DNA of 35,332 nt from Desulfobacteraceae bacterium (GTDB lineage Bacteria; Desulfobacterota; Desulfobacteria; Desulfobacterales; UBA11574), in the NCBI GenBank assembly GCA_030613575.1, contig JAUWLP010000006.1, forward strand, positions 1 through 35,332. Direction: 5' to 3'. Numbering within the stretch: position 1 is the first letter of the stretch; the number at the start of each line of letters is the position of its first letter. Positions 25,759-35,065 of this stretch are shown in pieces. Under the pieces are notes generated by a model. The model did no database searches. It was not told the origin of the DNA and worked only from the letters and a program-made list of their open reading frames with translations. A program made the translations under genes and the position numbers.

Positions 25759-26688
25759 ATGAGCGCCGATACTATATTAAATATTCTGGTTGCTACGATT
25801 GCTGCCGGAACTCCCCTTGTTTATGCTGCTTTGGGAGAGCTTGTAACTGAAAAGTCAGGAGTTCTTAATCTTGGCGTTGAGGGGATGATGCTTGTGGGCG
25901 CAATATCCGGCTTTATTACAATGGCAAAAACCGGCAGTCTCTTTCTTGCAGTAGTATGCGGAATGACGGCAGGGGCGCTTATGTCGCTTGTTTTTGCAAT
26001 TCTTACCCTTTACCTTATGGCAAATCAGGTGGCAAGCGGCCTTGCCCTTACAATTTTCGGAATAGGTTTAAGCGCTTTTATGGGTATAAAATATACAAGC
26101 GTTGCACTTAATGGTGTTCCTGAGCTCCATATTCCGATTTTAAGCGATATCCCAATACTTGGCCGCCTTGTTTTCTCCTATGATATTTTGATTTACTTAT
26201 CCTTACTTATATTGGCAGGAGTGGCATGGTTTCTTTACAAAACCCGGGCAGGGACTATTCTCCGGGCCATTGGCGAGAGTCCGAAATCCGGTCATGCCCT
26301 TGGATTTTCGGTAATCGGCATCCGTTATCTGGCAGTTCTTTTTGGGGGTGCCATGGCCGGAATCGGCGGAGTTTATGTTGCTGTTGCCTATACCCCCATG
26401 TGGGTTGAGGGGATGGTGGCAGGCCGCGGATGGGTGGCAATTGCACTTGTGGTATTTGCAACATGGAGACCCCTGCGTGTAATGGTCGGTGCTTATCTTT
26501 TCGGGGGTGTTACAATCGCCCAGTTTCATATTCAGGGTTTAGGTATTGAAATACCTTCCCAGTTTCTTTCCATGCTGCCGTATCTTGCAACAATTGCTGT
26601 TCTTGTCATAATATCACGGGATAAAAATACCATCAGGGTCAACTCCCCAGCTTCGCTGGGGATAACATACCATCCGGAAAACAATTAA
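25759..26688 (+). CDS. BMP-type ABC transporter permease 2
   Basis: 309 aa from the chosen ATG, with about eight or more hydrophobic segments. It has the family motif EKSGVLNLGVEGMMLVGA and a later GWVAIALVVFATWRP, typical of NupQ-like partners in BMP-family purine/nucleoside importers. The start is set at the ATG two bases after permease 1 because AGGCAGGGA precedes it. A GTG at 25723 inside permease 1 would add 12 non-hydrophobic residues and is less likely. Confidence 0.9.
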   Translation: MSADTILNILVATIAAGTPLVYAALGELVTEKSGVLNLGVEGMMLVGAISGFITMAKTGSLFLAVVCGMTAGALMSLVFAILTLYLMANQVASGLALTIFGIGLSAFMGIKYTSVALNGVPELHIPILSDIPILGRLVFSYDILIYLSLLILAGVAWFLYKTRAGTILRAIGESPKSGHALGFSVIGIRYLAVLFGGAMAGIGGVYVAVAYTPMWVEGMVAGRGWVAIALVVFATWRPLRVMVGAYLFGGVTIAQFHIQGLGIEIPSQFLSMLPYLATIAVLVIISRDKNTIRVNSPASLGITYHPENN

Positions 26689-26706
26689 TAAAAGGAGGAG
26701 TTTGTT

Positions 26707-27798
26707 ATGAAAGAAAGTAGGCTGATCAAAACCGTATTATTTATTAGTGTCATGGCGTTTATCGTTGCAGGATTTGCGTTTCCTGTATCTGCCAAGGGAA
26801 AACTTAAAGTAGGGTTTGTCTATGTAAGTCCCATCGGGGATGCAGGATGGACATTCCAGCACGATCTTGGACGTATTGCACTTGAAAAGAACCTTGGTGA
26901 CAATGTTGCAACAAAATATATCGAAAATGTTCCTGAAGGTGCTGAAGCTGAACGTGTCATCCGCGATCTTGCAAAAAGCGGACATGATCTTATCTTTACA
27001 ACCTCATTCGGATATATGAATCCGACTTTAAAGGTTGCAAAACTTTTCCCTAAAAAAATGTTTGAGCATTCAACCGGTTATAAACGATCAAAAAATGTTG
27101 GAACCTATATGTGCCGTTTTTATGAAGGCCGCTATCTTACCGGAATAATAGCAGGTAAAATGACCAAATCAAATACTTTAGGCTATGTTGCGGCTTTTCC
27201 GATTCCTGAAGTTATCAGGGGTATCAATGCCTTTACCCTTGGTGCAAAAAGTGTGAATCCTGACATCAAGGTTAAAGTAATCTGGATTAATTCATGGTTT
27301 GATCCGGGAAAAGAACGTGAAGCATCAGAAGCACTGATTGATCAGGGCGTTGATATTGTAACCCACCATACAGATTCGACAGCACCTACAATGACAGCAG
27401 AGGAAAAAGGTGTTTTTGCCATTGCATATCACTCTGACATGTCAAAATACGGTGCAAATGCCCATCTCACAGCAACAACCCATGTCTGGGATAAATATTA
27501 TACAAAAGTTGCAAAAGATGTTTTAAGCGGGACCTGGAAATCGGAAGCTGTATGGGGTGGAATTAAGGAAGGGATGATCAAGCTTGCTCCAATCAGTAAA
27601 AAAGTCCCTGCTGATGTTGTGGCATTGGTGAAAAAAACTGAAAAAATGATCTCAGACGGTTCATTTCATCCTTTTCACGGACCTGTCAAAAGCCAAGACG
27701 GAAAAGTTGTTGTTGAACCTGGGAAAAGTTTGACAGACCAAGATCTTCTCAACATGAACTATTATGTTGAAGGAGTTCTGGGAAATATTCCACACTAA
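26707..27798 (+). CDS. BMP-family periplasmic substrate-binding protein
   Basis: 363 aa. The signal peptide runs over about residues 1-29 (basic start, then LFISVMAFIVAGFAF, likely cleavage after VSA). There is no lipobox cysteine, so it is predicted to be soluble in the periplasm rather than a lipoprotein like PnrA/BmpA. The mature part begins KLKVGFVYVSPIGDAGWTFQHD and holds FTTSFGYMNP and VDIVTHHTDST, as in the BMP family that binds purine nucleosides and bases. AAAGGAGGAG precedes the ATG. As the last gene of the transporter set it is followed by a strong terminator. Likely ligands are purines such as xanthine, urate or a nucleoside (inferred). Confidence 0.9.
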   Translation: MKESRLIKTVLFISVMAFIVAGFAFPVSAKGKLKVGFVYVSPIGDAGWTFQHDLGRIALEKNLGDNVATKYIENVPEGAEAERVIRDLAKSGHDLIFTTSFGYMNPTLKVAKLFPKKMFEHSTGYKRSKNVGTYMCRFYEGRYLTGIIAGKMTKSNTLGYVAAFPIPEVIRGINAFTLGAKSVNPDIKVKVIWINSWFDPGKEREASEALIDQGVDIVTHHTDSTAPTMTAEEKGVFAIAYHSDMSKYGANAHLTATTHVWDKYYTKVAKDVLSGTWKSEAVWGGIKEGMIKLAPISKKVPADVVALVKKTEKMISDGSFHPFHGPVKSQDGKVVVEPGKSLTDQDLLNMNYYVEGVLGNIPH

Positions 27799-27807
27799 TA
27801 TCAACCA

Positions 27808-27848
27808 GGGTGGGACAGGTTAGTTTATCCTGTCTCACCTCAATTTTC
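27808..27848 (+). terminator. Rho-independent terminator after the purine transporter
   Basis: Stem GGTGGGACAGG (27809-27819) pairs with CCTGTCTCACC (27829-27839) with one G-T wobble across a 9-base loop. TCAATTTT follows. It lies 10 bases after the binding protein stop and marks the right end of the purine cluster. Confidence 0.75.
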
Positions 27849-27890
27849 ACAACGCCGCAGGTAATCATGATGACCTTTAGGCATTGCTAA

Positions 27891-28138
27891 GGCAGGACCG
27901 CGGGGGCTCTTTTTAAAGGCCGCAATCCCGCCACGGCGGGACTTCCACAGCTTGTGGAACGCCCCCGTGGCTTTGAATAATGGCTCCGAGCAGGTAGAGA
28001 AGGCGTCAGTTGCAACGGAGACCCTCCTTTGGGGCTGTCCTATAACGAATTTCAAGGCTACGCTGCCGTTCAATAGAATGAAGCAGTCCCGCCAAGGCGG
28101 GATTTGCGGCCTTTAAAAAGAGACCCCGCGGTCCTGCC
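27891..28138. repeat. 248-bp MITE-like element with about 53-bp terminal inverted repeats
   Basis: The left end (27891-27943, starting GGCAGGACCGCGGGG) and right end (28085-28138, ending CCCCGCGGTCCTGCC) are nearly perfect reverse complements. Both include CTCTTTTTAAAGGCCGCAA and a CCCGCC-GGCGGG hairpin. The roughly 140-base core has no coding frame with a ribosome site. The whole would fold into one long hairpin as RNA. No transposase is present and no target duplication is clear. It lies just after the terminator of the purine cluster. Confidence 0.8.
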
Positions 28139-28182
28139 AGATGAAAGCCATAATTAGAATTGCTGAATCTCTCACTCTCACA

Positions 28183-28210
28183 TTGACAAATAGATTAGTC
28201 AGTGTTAAAT
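28183..28210 (+). promoter_or_regulatory. Candidate sigma-70 promoter for metK
   Basis: TTGACA (28183-28188), 16-base spacer, TTAAAT (28205-28210). It would give a leader of about 245 bases before metK, long enough for RNA control, but I recognise no SAM or SAH riboswitch in it. Confidence 0.35.
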
Positions 28211-28367
28211 GGAATGACCTTTATCGAGATAGTATTGAATTATCTTCAGATAACAAGGGGAGCAGATTCGATTTTGTAATAATTCACTCATGCCTGTGAT
28301 ATAGCTTTTCAAACACCGAAGATCCAATTTTCAAGCAAATAATGGATATGATTATTATAACAACAAC

Positions 28368-28408
28368 TTAACAACTCAACTACTTAACCACTTAACGATA
28401 TCTGAAAG
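28368..28408 (-). repeat. Dispersed repeat copy 2 (reverse orientation)
   Basis: On the - strand: head variant TTCAGATATC, then GTTAAGTG, GTTAAGTA, GTTGAGTT and GTTAA. Same family as 22197-22230. It lies 57 bases before the metK start codon, inside the probable leader. Confidence 0.75.
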
Positions 28409-28464
28409 TAGTAATAACCCCAAAATGATTTTCTGCAGATTTTTTAATTTATAAGGAGACGCCT

Positions 28465-29637
28465 ATGAAAAGTAAAACTTCGAATTTTTTATTTACCTCC
28501 GAGTCGGTCACAGAGGGACATCCTGACAAGGTGGCGGACCAGATATCAGACAATATCCTGGATAAGATGTTGGAGCAGGATCCAAAATCCCGAGTGGCCT
28601 GCGAGACCATGGTAACCACCGGTATGGCTATAATTGCAGGCGAAATTACAACCGAGGCTTACGTGGATATGCCTGAGGTCGTAAGACAGACCATCAAAGA
28701 CATTGGTTACAGTAACTCCTCCATGGGTTTTGACTGGGAAACTTGTGCCGTAATTTCCACAATTGATAAACAATCCCCGGATATCGCGGCAGGTGTTGAC
28801 GAGGGAGACGGGCTTTTCAAGGAACAGGGTGCAGGGGATCAGGGCCTTATGTTCGGCTATGCGTGCAAAGACACACAACCCCTGATGCCAATGCCCATCT
28901 ACCTGGCTCATCGGCTAACCGCAAGACTGGCACATGTGCGTAAATCAGGAAAGCTACCCTGGCTCAGACCTGACGGTAAGTCGCAGGTAACTGTGGAATA
29001 TGAAAATTGGAAGCCGCTTAGAGTTCACACTGTGGTTATTGCGGCCCAGCATGCTCCGGATGTGGATTACGATACTCTTCGGGAAGCAATTGTGGAGGAA
29101 GTAATCAGGGATGTAATCCCCGAAGAAATGCTGGACAAAGATACCCAGTATTTTATTAATACTACAGGCCGGTTTGTTGGAGGCGGTCCTCTGGGCGACT
29201 GCGGCCTTACGGGGCGAAAAATCATTATGGACACCTACGGAGGATTCGGCTACCACGGAGGCGGCGCCTTTTCAGGGAAAGACCCTTCCAAGGTGGACAG
29301 AAGCGCCTCATACATGTGCCGCTATATTGCAAAAAATATCGTGGCAGCAGATCTTGCCACAAAGTGTGAAATACAGGTCGCATACACTATTGGACGGGCT
29401 GAGCCGGTGTCTGTGCTGGTGGGCGCCTACAGTACGGGAGTTGTTTCCAGCCAGGAATTAACCGAAATCGTAAAAAAGAAATTTGACCTCCGCCCTGCCG
29501 CGATTATAGAAAGGCTGGATTTGCTCAGGCCAATATATCGAAAAACCTGTAATTATGGGCATTTTGGGCGGGAATTGCCGGAATTTACCTGGGAAAAGAT
29601 AGACATGGCGGAGGATCTCAAAAGGGCGGTGAAGTAA
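28465..29637 (+). CDS. metK: S-adenosylmethionine synthetase
   Basis: 390 aa, the standard length. It shows the ATP motif [18 protein letters not shown] (H19, D21), [12 protein letters not shown] and the P-loop-like [22 protein letters not shown]. It makes SAM from methionine and ATP in the cytoplasm. AAGGAGA lies just before the ATG. It is paired with ahcY downstream, as is common in this group of bacteria, so SAM synthesis and clearance of its product SAH are encoded together. Its base composition is richer in G+C than the purine cluster to the left. Confidence 0.97.
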   Translation: MKSKTSNFLFTSESVTEGHPDKVADQISDNILDKMLEQDPKSRVACETMVTTGMAIIAGEITTEAYVDMPEVVRQTIKDIGYSNSSMGFDWETCAVISTIDKQSPDIAAGVDEGDGLFKEQGAGDQGLMFGYACKDTQPLMPMPIYLAHRLTARLAHVRKSGKLPWLRPDGKSQVTVEYENWKPLRVHTVVIAAQHAPDVDYDTLREAIVEEVIRDVIPEEMLDKDTQYFINTTGRFVGGGPLGDCGLTGRKIIMDTYGGFGYHGGGAFSGKDPSKVDRSASYMCRYIAKNIVAADLATKCEIQVAYTIGRAEPVSVLVGAYSTGVVSSQELTEIVKKKFDLRPAAIIERLDLLRPIYRKTCNYGHFGRELPEFTWEKIDMAEDLKRAVK

Positions 29638-29649
29638 GGCATAAAAAAA

Positions 29650-29694
29650 AGTGACTAAAGTGAGCTAAAGTGACTAAAGTGACTAAAGTAAAGG
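29650..29694 (+). repeat. Tandem 9-bp repeat array (GTGACTAAA units) before ahcY
   Basis: Four units (GTGACTAAA, GTGAGCTAAA, GTGACTAAA, GTGACTAAA) and a decayed fifth. Same unit as the arms at 13514-13552 and 13768-13812. It lies in the 94-base gap between metK and ahcY, 37 bases before the ahcY start codon. Confidence 0.8.
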
Positions 29695-29728
29695 AAGAAA
29701 TAAATTTTCCAATTATTGAACGGAGTAA

Positions 29729-31057
<1,329 letters not shown>

Positions 31058-31185
31058 TTTGCTGTATCATAGATGTTGATACGGAAGATAGTTAGTTCCG
31101 ATTTCGATCAACCTGTCTCCATGTAAAATCAATGGCGAAGGGCGTAAGGCTAAAGGAAAACGGTTAGGAATATATAGTACGAAAT

Positions 31186-31380
31186 ATCACCTCAATTGAG
31201 TCAAACTTAATTGAGGTGGTACTTGGTATCCGGTACTGGGTACTTGTTTAGAGGAATATTTTTCATTTTTTATATCTCTATCAGGGAAGTAATATTAAGA
31301 TAAGGCGTGAAACACCTTAAAACCAATACCAGATAACCAATACCCAATACCACCTAATTGAGCATCACTCAATTAGGGTA
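31186..31380. repeat. Inverted repeat element with hairpins in the ahcY-peptidase gap
   Basis: Hairpin 1 pairs CACCTCAATT (31188-31197) with AATTGAGGTG (31209-31218). Hairpin 2 is a perfect CCTAATTGAG-CATCA-CTCAATTAGG (31353-31377). Next to each, facing inward, are matching runs of GGTACTTGG/CCGGTACTGGGTAC (31217-31248) and CCAATACC units (31323-31352). The whole is therefore an imperfect inverted repeat of about 60-base arms around an AT-rich core of about 70 bases. Hairpin 1 could also serve as the ahcY terminator, though no T-run follows. Confidence 0.7.
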
Positions 31381-31387
31381 TCAGAAA

Positions 31388-31475
31388 CCAGTACCCAGTA
31401 CCCAGTACCCAGTACCCAGTACCCAGTACCCAATACCCAATACCCAATACCCAATACCTAATACCTAATACCCAA
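31388..31475 (+). repeat. 7-bp tandem repeat: 12 units of CCAGTAC / CCAATAC / CTAATAC
   Basis: Six CCAGTAC units in a row, then four CCAATAC, then two CTAATAC, then a partial CCAAC. The array ends 4 bases before the AGGAGG ribosome site of the next gene. Variants are grouped in blocks, which points to growth by slippage. There are no spacers, so it is not a CRISPR array. Confidence 0.95.
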
Positions 31476-31489
31476 CATAGGAGGTTTCC

Positions 31490-32494
31490 TTGGCCGCGAC
31501 TGGCCTGAATAACGCTGTGACCGATGTAGATGGGTTAATTGTTGGCCATTACACGGACATTGATGCGGTCTGCGGTGTAACAGCGGTCATCTGCCCCGAG
31601 GGAGCAGTCGCTGGCGTGGACGTGCGGGGTTCTGCCCCGGGCACCAGGGAAACAGATCTCCTTGACCCGGTCAACCTGGTGGAGAAGGCACAGGCCGTTG
31701 TCCTTTCAGGTGGATCCGTGTTCGGCTTGGCCGCTTCAGATGGTGTGGTGCGATGGCTGTCCGAGCATGGTTACGGTTTCCCCCTTGATGAGGAACACGT
31801 GGCTCCCATCGTTCCAGCAGCGGTTCTTTATGATCTGGGAAGGGGCAAGGATTTCCTTCCACCAATCAACGCCGAGTGGGGGCGGCATGCCTGCCAGGCT
31901 GCTAAAGACGGGACAGTTTCCGGTGGTTGCGTTGGGGCTGGGACCGGCGCTATGGCCGGAGGTATCAAGGGCGGCCTGGGTACGGCCAGTTTGGTTCTGG
32001 ATTCTGGCGTCACGGTCGCTACGGTAGTGGCAGTAAATTCCCTGGGATCGGTTATCAACCCGGCCACAGGGCGGCCGTGGGAGATTGGCCTGGAAGTGGA
32101 CGGGGAGTTTGGTAATCAGGGCAAACGGGCTGTCAAGTTGTCACAACCGCCCGAAGGCACTCCCAGTACGAATACAACGATCGGCCTTGTAGCCACTGAC
32201 GCGGCGCTTACCAAGGCCCAGGCAAAAAAAATGGCCCAGATGGCCCACGACGGCATGGCCCGTGCAATTAGACCATCCCATACCCTGTTTGACGGCGACA
32301 CTATCTTTTGCCTTGCTACATGTAAAACGGAGCTGCCTGAAGATCCAGGCTTCTTCGCTTCCCCTCAGGCCCAGGCATTAAACGACCTGGGTTATGCCGC
32401 AGCCAACTGCATGTCCAGGGCTATTATCTCCGGTGTCTTGAGTGCCCGGAGCCTGGCCGGGATGGTTGCCTTCTGCGATCTTGAGGATCGTTAA
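31490..32494 (+). CDS. P1-family N-terminal-nucleophile aminopeptidase (DmpA/BapA-like)
   Basis: 334 aa. It shows LNNAVTDVDGLIVGHYTD at the front, VVLSGGSVFGLAASDGV, GAGTGAMAGGIKGGLGTAS and the C-terminal NTTIGLVATDAALTKAQAKK (T229/T230 region). This family cuts itself there to expose the nucleophile, and DGDTIFCLAT follows. P1 peptidases remove N-terminal residues from short peptides; BapA and DmpA members release beta-alanine. The start is TTG, chosen because AGGAGG lies 5 bases before it and the product has the expected N-terminus. It lies upstream of panE and panB, so supply of beta-alanine for pantothenate is a plausible but unproven role. Codons are clearly GC-rich. Confidence 0.88.
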   Translation: MAATGLNNAVTDVDGLIVGHYTDIDAVCGVTAVICPEGAVAGVDVRGSAPGTRETDLLDPVNLVEKAQAVVLSGGSVFGLAASDGVVRWLSEHGYGFPLDEEHVAPIVPAAVLYDLGRGKDFLPPINAEWGRHACQAAKDGTVSGGCVGAGTGAMAGGIKGGLGTASLVLDSGVTVATVVAVNSLGSVINPATGRPWEIGLEVDGEFGNQGKRAVKLSQPPEGTPSTNTTIGLVATDAALTKAQAKKMAQMAHDGMARAIRPSHTLFDGDTIFCLATCKTELPEDPGFFASPQAQALNDLGYAAANCMSRAIISGVLSARSLAGMVAFCDLEDR

Positions 32495-32585
32495 CGCCTC
32501 GGAATTTCAACTCTCTCCAACCTCACCGTTACCTCAAACCTCCCTGTTAAGGAAGCGAAAGGGTGTTTATTGACTTTTTACAAAT

Positions 32586-32910
32586 CCGGATCTCGTTAAG
32601 TGGTTAAGTAGTTGAGTAGACTTCTCAAAAAGTTCGGGTGGAGTTTATCCCTGGCCCAGACCTGTCTTTAAGGGTTTTAGTTTTATGATTTCAACTTCCG
32701 AAGAATTTCAGATAAAGCGGCGTATTTACGGCAAGTCACACCAGGGCGGGCCGTAAGGATTTTATTAAAGGCTTACGCCTAAACTCCCCTCCGGCCTGTA
32801 AGTCCTCCGGGCTGGAAGCGGAAAGGCTATAAAGCCATCATCATTCGGTCAAGGCCTATATTCTGTTTTTTATGCCCGAACTCTTATTGAGTTACTCAAC
32901 GAGGTCTGAA
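32586..32910. repeat. Dispersed repeat copies 3 and 4 as inverted arms
   Basis: The left arm at 32586-32614 (GGATCTC head, then GTTAAGTG, GTTAAGTA, GTTGAGTA) faces a right arm at 32887-32910, which on the - strand reads TTCAGACCTC then GTTGAGTA and ACTCAA. Between them are about 270 bases with small GC-rich hairpins (about 32735-32830) but no coding frame I can support. Confidence 0.7.
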
Positions 32911-33056
32911 TAAAAGAGGAGTCTAAAATATTAGAAAATATATTTTGTTCTACCTAACTTGTTATTGACACGTTCTATTTGATGTGATATGCAGTATGCA
33001 CTTTAAGTTAACCGGTTCAGGTCATAAGAAGCTCTGTATGTTCTCAAAAAGTTCGG
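32622..33056 (+). repeat. 16-base direct repeat TTCTCAAAAAGTTCGG at both ends of this span
   Basis: Identical copies at 32622-32637 and 33041-33056. The first follows the left repeat arm directly. They may mark the ends of a duplicated or inserted piece of about 420 bases. The rest of the peptidase-regulator gap (32495-33270) shows no gene. Confidence 0.6.
32965..32993 (+). promoter_or_regulatory. Candidate extended -10 promoter for the GntR-panE genes
   Basis: TTGACA (32965-32970), 17-base spacer, TATGCA (32988-32993) preceded by TGA, i.e. an extended TGn -10. The transcript would carry a leader of about 270 bases containing the palindromic element at 33096. Confidence 0.4.
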
Positions 33057-33095
33057 CTGTGCGGTTAGATGTAACTCACTGAAATTTATCATGTC

Positions 33096-33220
33096 GTAGG
33101 GTGGGTTGAGCCCCGCTGAAAGCGGGACTAATTACACATAGCTTGCATATTATGGGAAGTATGCAAAATAAGGTTAAAACAGCGAAACCCACCATTCTTT
33201 TGACACTCAACCCATCCTAC
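33096..33220. repeat. 125-bp palindromic element with GTAGGGTGGGTTGAG ends
   Basis: GTAGGGTGGGTTGAG (33096-33110) is mirrored by CTCAACCCATCCTAC (33206-33220), 14 of 15 matching. Inside, GCGAAACCCACC and CCCCGC-GCGGG add further stems. This end sequence is a type I recognise from small non-coding palindromic elements scattered in many bacterial genomes. It has no coding capacity. Confidence 0.75.
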
Positions 33221-33270
33221 AACTTTTCGGCCTGTGCTGAGGTAGAATTTTAGAGTTAAGGAGGCAAAAA

Positions 33271-33978
33271 CTGGGTCAGGAACCTCTTAATAAAAAAGCC
33301 TACCAGACTATTAAAGATTGGATTGTCCATTATCAGCTAAAACCGGGTTCGCTCGTTGGCTGCAAGCAGTTGGCAGGGGCTTTGGGTATGAGCCAAACGC
33401 CGATCCGCGAAGCCCTGGTTATATTGGAGCATGAACGCCTGGTCGAAAGCGTTTCAAAAAAAGGATACAGGATTAAGGCGCAGGACATTCAAGAGATAGA
33501 GGATCTATATGATGTGAGGATCGCTGTCGAGGTTTTAGCCGCTGAAAAAGCGGCCAATTCTATGAGCCGGGTCGACCACGACCGTTTGGCAGACGTCATA
33601 GATCAGTTCCCAAACCTCATCAAACTGGGCGAAAAAGCGCAAATCCTGGAACTGGAACAAAGGGTTCATATTATGATCATGGAGGCCACTGGCAACCCCC
33701 GTTTGTCGGAGATCGGCAGGGATATATTAGATCGAATCTGGATGGTCCAGAAAATTGTGCTTTTTACTTCTGAGCACTGGAGTGAGTCTTACCGGCAGCA
33801 CGCGGAAATCTCCCGCATGCTGAAAGATGGGGATTCAGCCGGAGCTGCTGCCTTAATGAAGAAACACCTTCATTGGGGAAAAGAGCTTGTACTTGCACGG
33901 CTCAAGGACAAAGATGATTTTATGTCCAGTATCATCAGCGGGTTTCCCGAGGCGCGCATGAATTTCGAGAATCGATAA
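33271..33978 (+). CDS. GntR-family regulator with FCD domain, probable CTG start
   Basis: 235 aa from the chosen start. The winged helix runs from QEPLNKKAYQTIKDWI through LAGALGMSQTPIREALVILE and LVESVSKKGYRI (to about residue 70). The FCD ligand domain follows, with DLYDVRIAVEVLAAE, HIMIMEATGNPRL and QHAEISRMLKDG. The first in-frame TTG or ATG codons (33370, 33388) would remove the first helices of the winged helix. The frame is open upstream to 33241, and AAGGAGG (33258-33264) lies 6 bases before a CTG at 33271, so CTG is the best start. It overlaps no neighbour and ends 3 bases before panE, which it probably controls. The effector is unknown. Confidence 0.85.
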   Translation: MGQEPLNKKAYQTIKDWIVHYQLKPGSLVGCKQLAGALGMSQTPIREALVILEHERLVESVSKKGYRIKAQDIQEIEDLYDVRIAVEVLAAEKAANSMSRVDHDRLADVIDQFPNLIKLGEKAQILELEQRVHIMIMEATGNPRLSEIGRDILDRIWMVQKIVLFTSEHWSESYRQHAEISRMLKDGDSAGAAALMKKHLHWGKELVLARLKDKDDFMSSIISGFPEARMNFENR

Positions 33979-33981
33979 ATA

Positions 33982-34905
33982 ATGCATAAAATGAAAATAG
34001 CTGTGGTTGGTGCTGGCGCCATGGGCAGCCTTTTTGGAGCCTTGCTGGCTGAAGCAGGTTCCGAGGTCTGGTTGCTAGACGTTTGGGCCGAGCACATTAA
34101 GGTCATAAACGAAAAGGGATTAAGTATTGAGCGCGAGGGTAAGACCCGCTCGGTGGAGGTCGAAGCGACTACCGATCCGCAACGTATAGGTCTGGCTGAT
34201 CTGATCATTGTCTTTGTGAAATCGACGCAAACCGCTGAAGCTGCCAGGGTAGCTAAGGAGATGGCTGGTTCGGGGAGTCTGGTACTGACATTACAGAACG
34301 GCATGGGCAACGCCGATGTTATCGCAGAAGTCATTAATCCGGCCCAGGTGGTGGCAGGGACAACCTCCCACGGTGCGACGATGATGGGCCCCGGAATCAT
34401 ACGACACGCTGGTGCCGGCCCGACGGTGATCGGCATGTGGAGCGGAAAAGACCTGGCCAAGGCGCGTGGAATCGCCCAGTTGTTCACTCACGCTTGTATT
34501 GATACCAAGGTTGTGGAAAACGTGCGCGAGGTTATCTGGGACAAACTTCTGGTTAACGTGGGGATAAACGCCATTACGGCTCTTACCGGGATTAAAAATG
34601 GTCAACTCCTCGATCTTGAAGTAACAAAAACCCTCTCGCGAAAGGCAGTTGAAGAAGCGCTGGCAGTAGCCCGCGCCCAAGGCATTGCGCTTCGGGACAA
34701 TACGGTGGAGCATGTCTTAAAGGTGGCTGAGGCGACAGGCCCCAATCGGTCGTCAATGGGTCAGGACGTGGATAAAAGACGCCGGACCGAGATCGGAACA
34801 ATCAACGGGGTGATAGTATCCGAAGGTCGCAAGTTGGGATTAGAGACGCCAGTGAACGAGACACTGACCGCGTTGATCGAGACACTCCAGGCCCATTATA
34901 AATAA
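33982..34905 (+). CDS. panE: 2-dehydropantoate 2-reductase (ketopantoate reductase)
   Basis: 307 aa, the usual length. The N-terminal NADP(H) site is AVVGAGAMGSLFGALLAEAG. ADLIIVFVKSTQT and TLQNGMGN follow. The catalytic lysine is in WDKLLVNVGINAITALTG, and NRSSMGQDVDKRRRTEIG with INGVIV complete the ApbA/PanE fold. It reduces ketopantoate to pantoate with NADPH in pantothenate/CoA synthesis. The preceding regulator stops 3 bases before the ATG. A second ATG 9 bases on, giving MKIAVVGAG, is an equally good start; neither has a strong ribosome site. panB, the enzyme one step earlier, begins about 330 bases downstream, which supports the assignment. Confidence 0.9.
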   Translation: MHKMKIAVVGAGAMGSLFGALLAEAGSEVWLLDVWAEHIKVINEKGLSIEREGKTRSVEVEATTDPQRIGLADLIIVFVKSTQTAEAARVAKEMAGSGSLVLTLQNGMGNADVIAEVINPAQVVAGTTSHGATMMGPGIIRHAGAGPTVIGMWSGKDLAKARGIAQLFTHACIDTKVVENVREVIWDKLLVNVGINAITALTGIKNGQLLDLEVTKTLSRKAVEEALAVARAQGIALRDNTVEHVLKVAEATGPNRSSMGQDVDKRRRTEIGTINGVIVSEGRKLGLETPVNETLTALIETLQAHYK

Positions 34906-34920
34906 TTCCGGCAATCCAAT

Positions 34921-34963
34921 TTCAGACCTCGTTGAGTAGTTGAGTGGTTAAATGGTTGAGTAG
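34921..34963 (+). repeat. Dispersed repeat copy 5
   Basis: Perfect head TTCAGACCTC, then GTTGAGTA, GTTGAGTG, GTTAAATG and GTTGAGTA: four 8-bp units. It follows the panE stop by 15 bases, a position similar to that of copy 1 at the xdhC end. Confidence 0.8.
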
Positions 34964-35065
34964 GAAAATAATTACTATTATTTACAGATAAAGATTTTGG
35001 ATATATAAATTCTCATGAGTTTTTAGATAAACTATTTGTTTCTCAAAATGCCGTACTAAATTTAG

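Noticed and set aside
27840-28073. Open frame of 77 codons on the - strand
   Set aside because: It spans one end of the MITE-like palindrome and the terminator region, with no ribosome site or recognisable motif.
28211-28464. SAM riboswitch before metK, or SAH riboswitch before ahcY
   Set aside because: I could not find the conserved helices or core motifs of the known classes; the leaders mainly contain AT-rich DNA and dispersed repeats.
31388-31475. CRISPR-like array
   Set aside because: The 7-bp units are directly adjacent with no spacers and there are no cas genes nearby; it is a simple tandem repeat.
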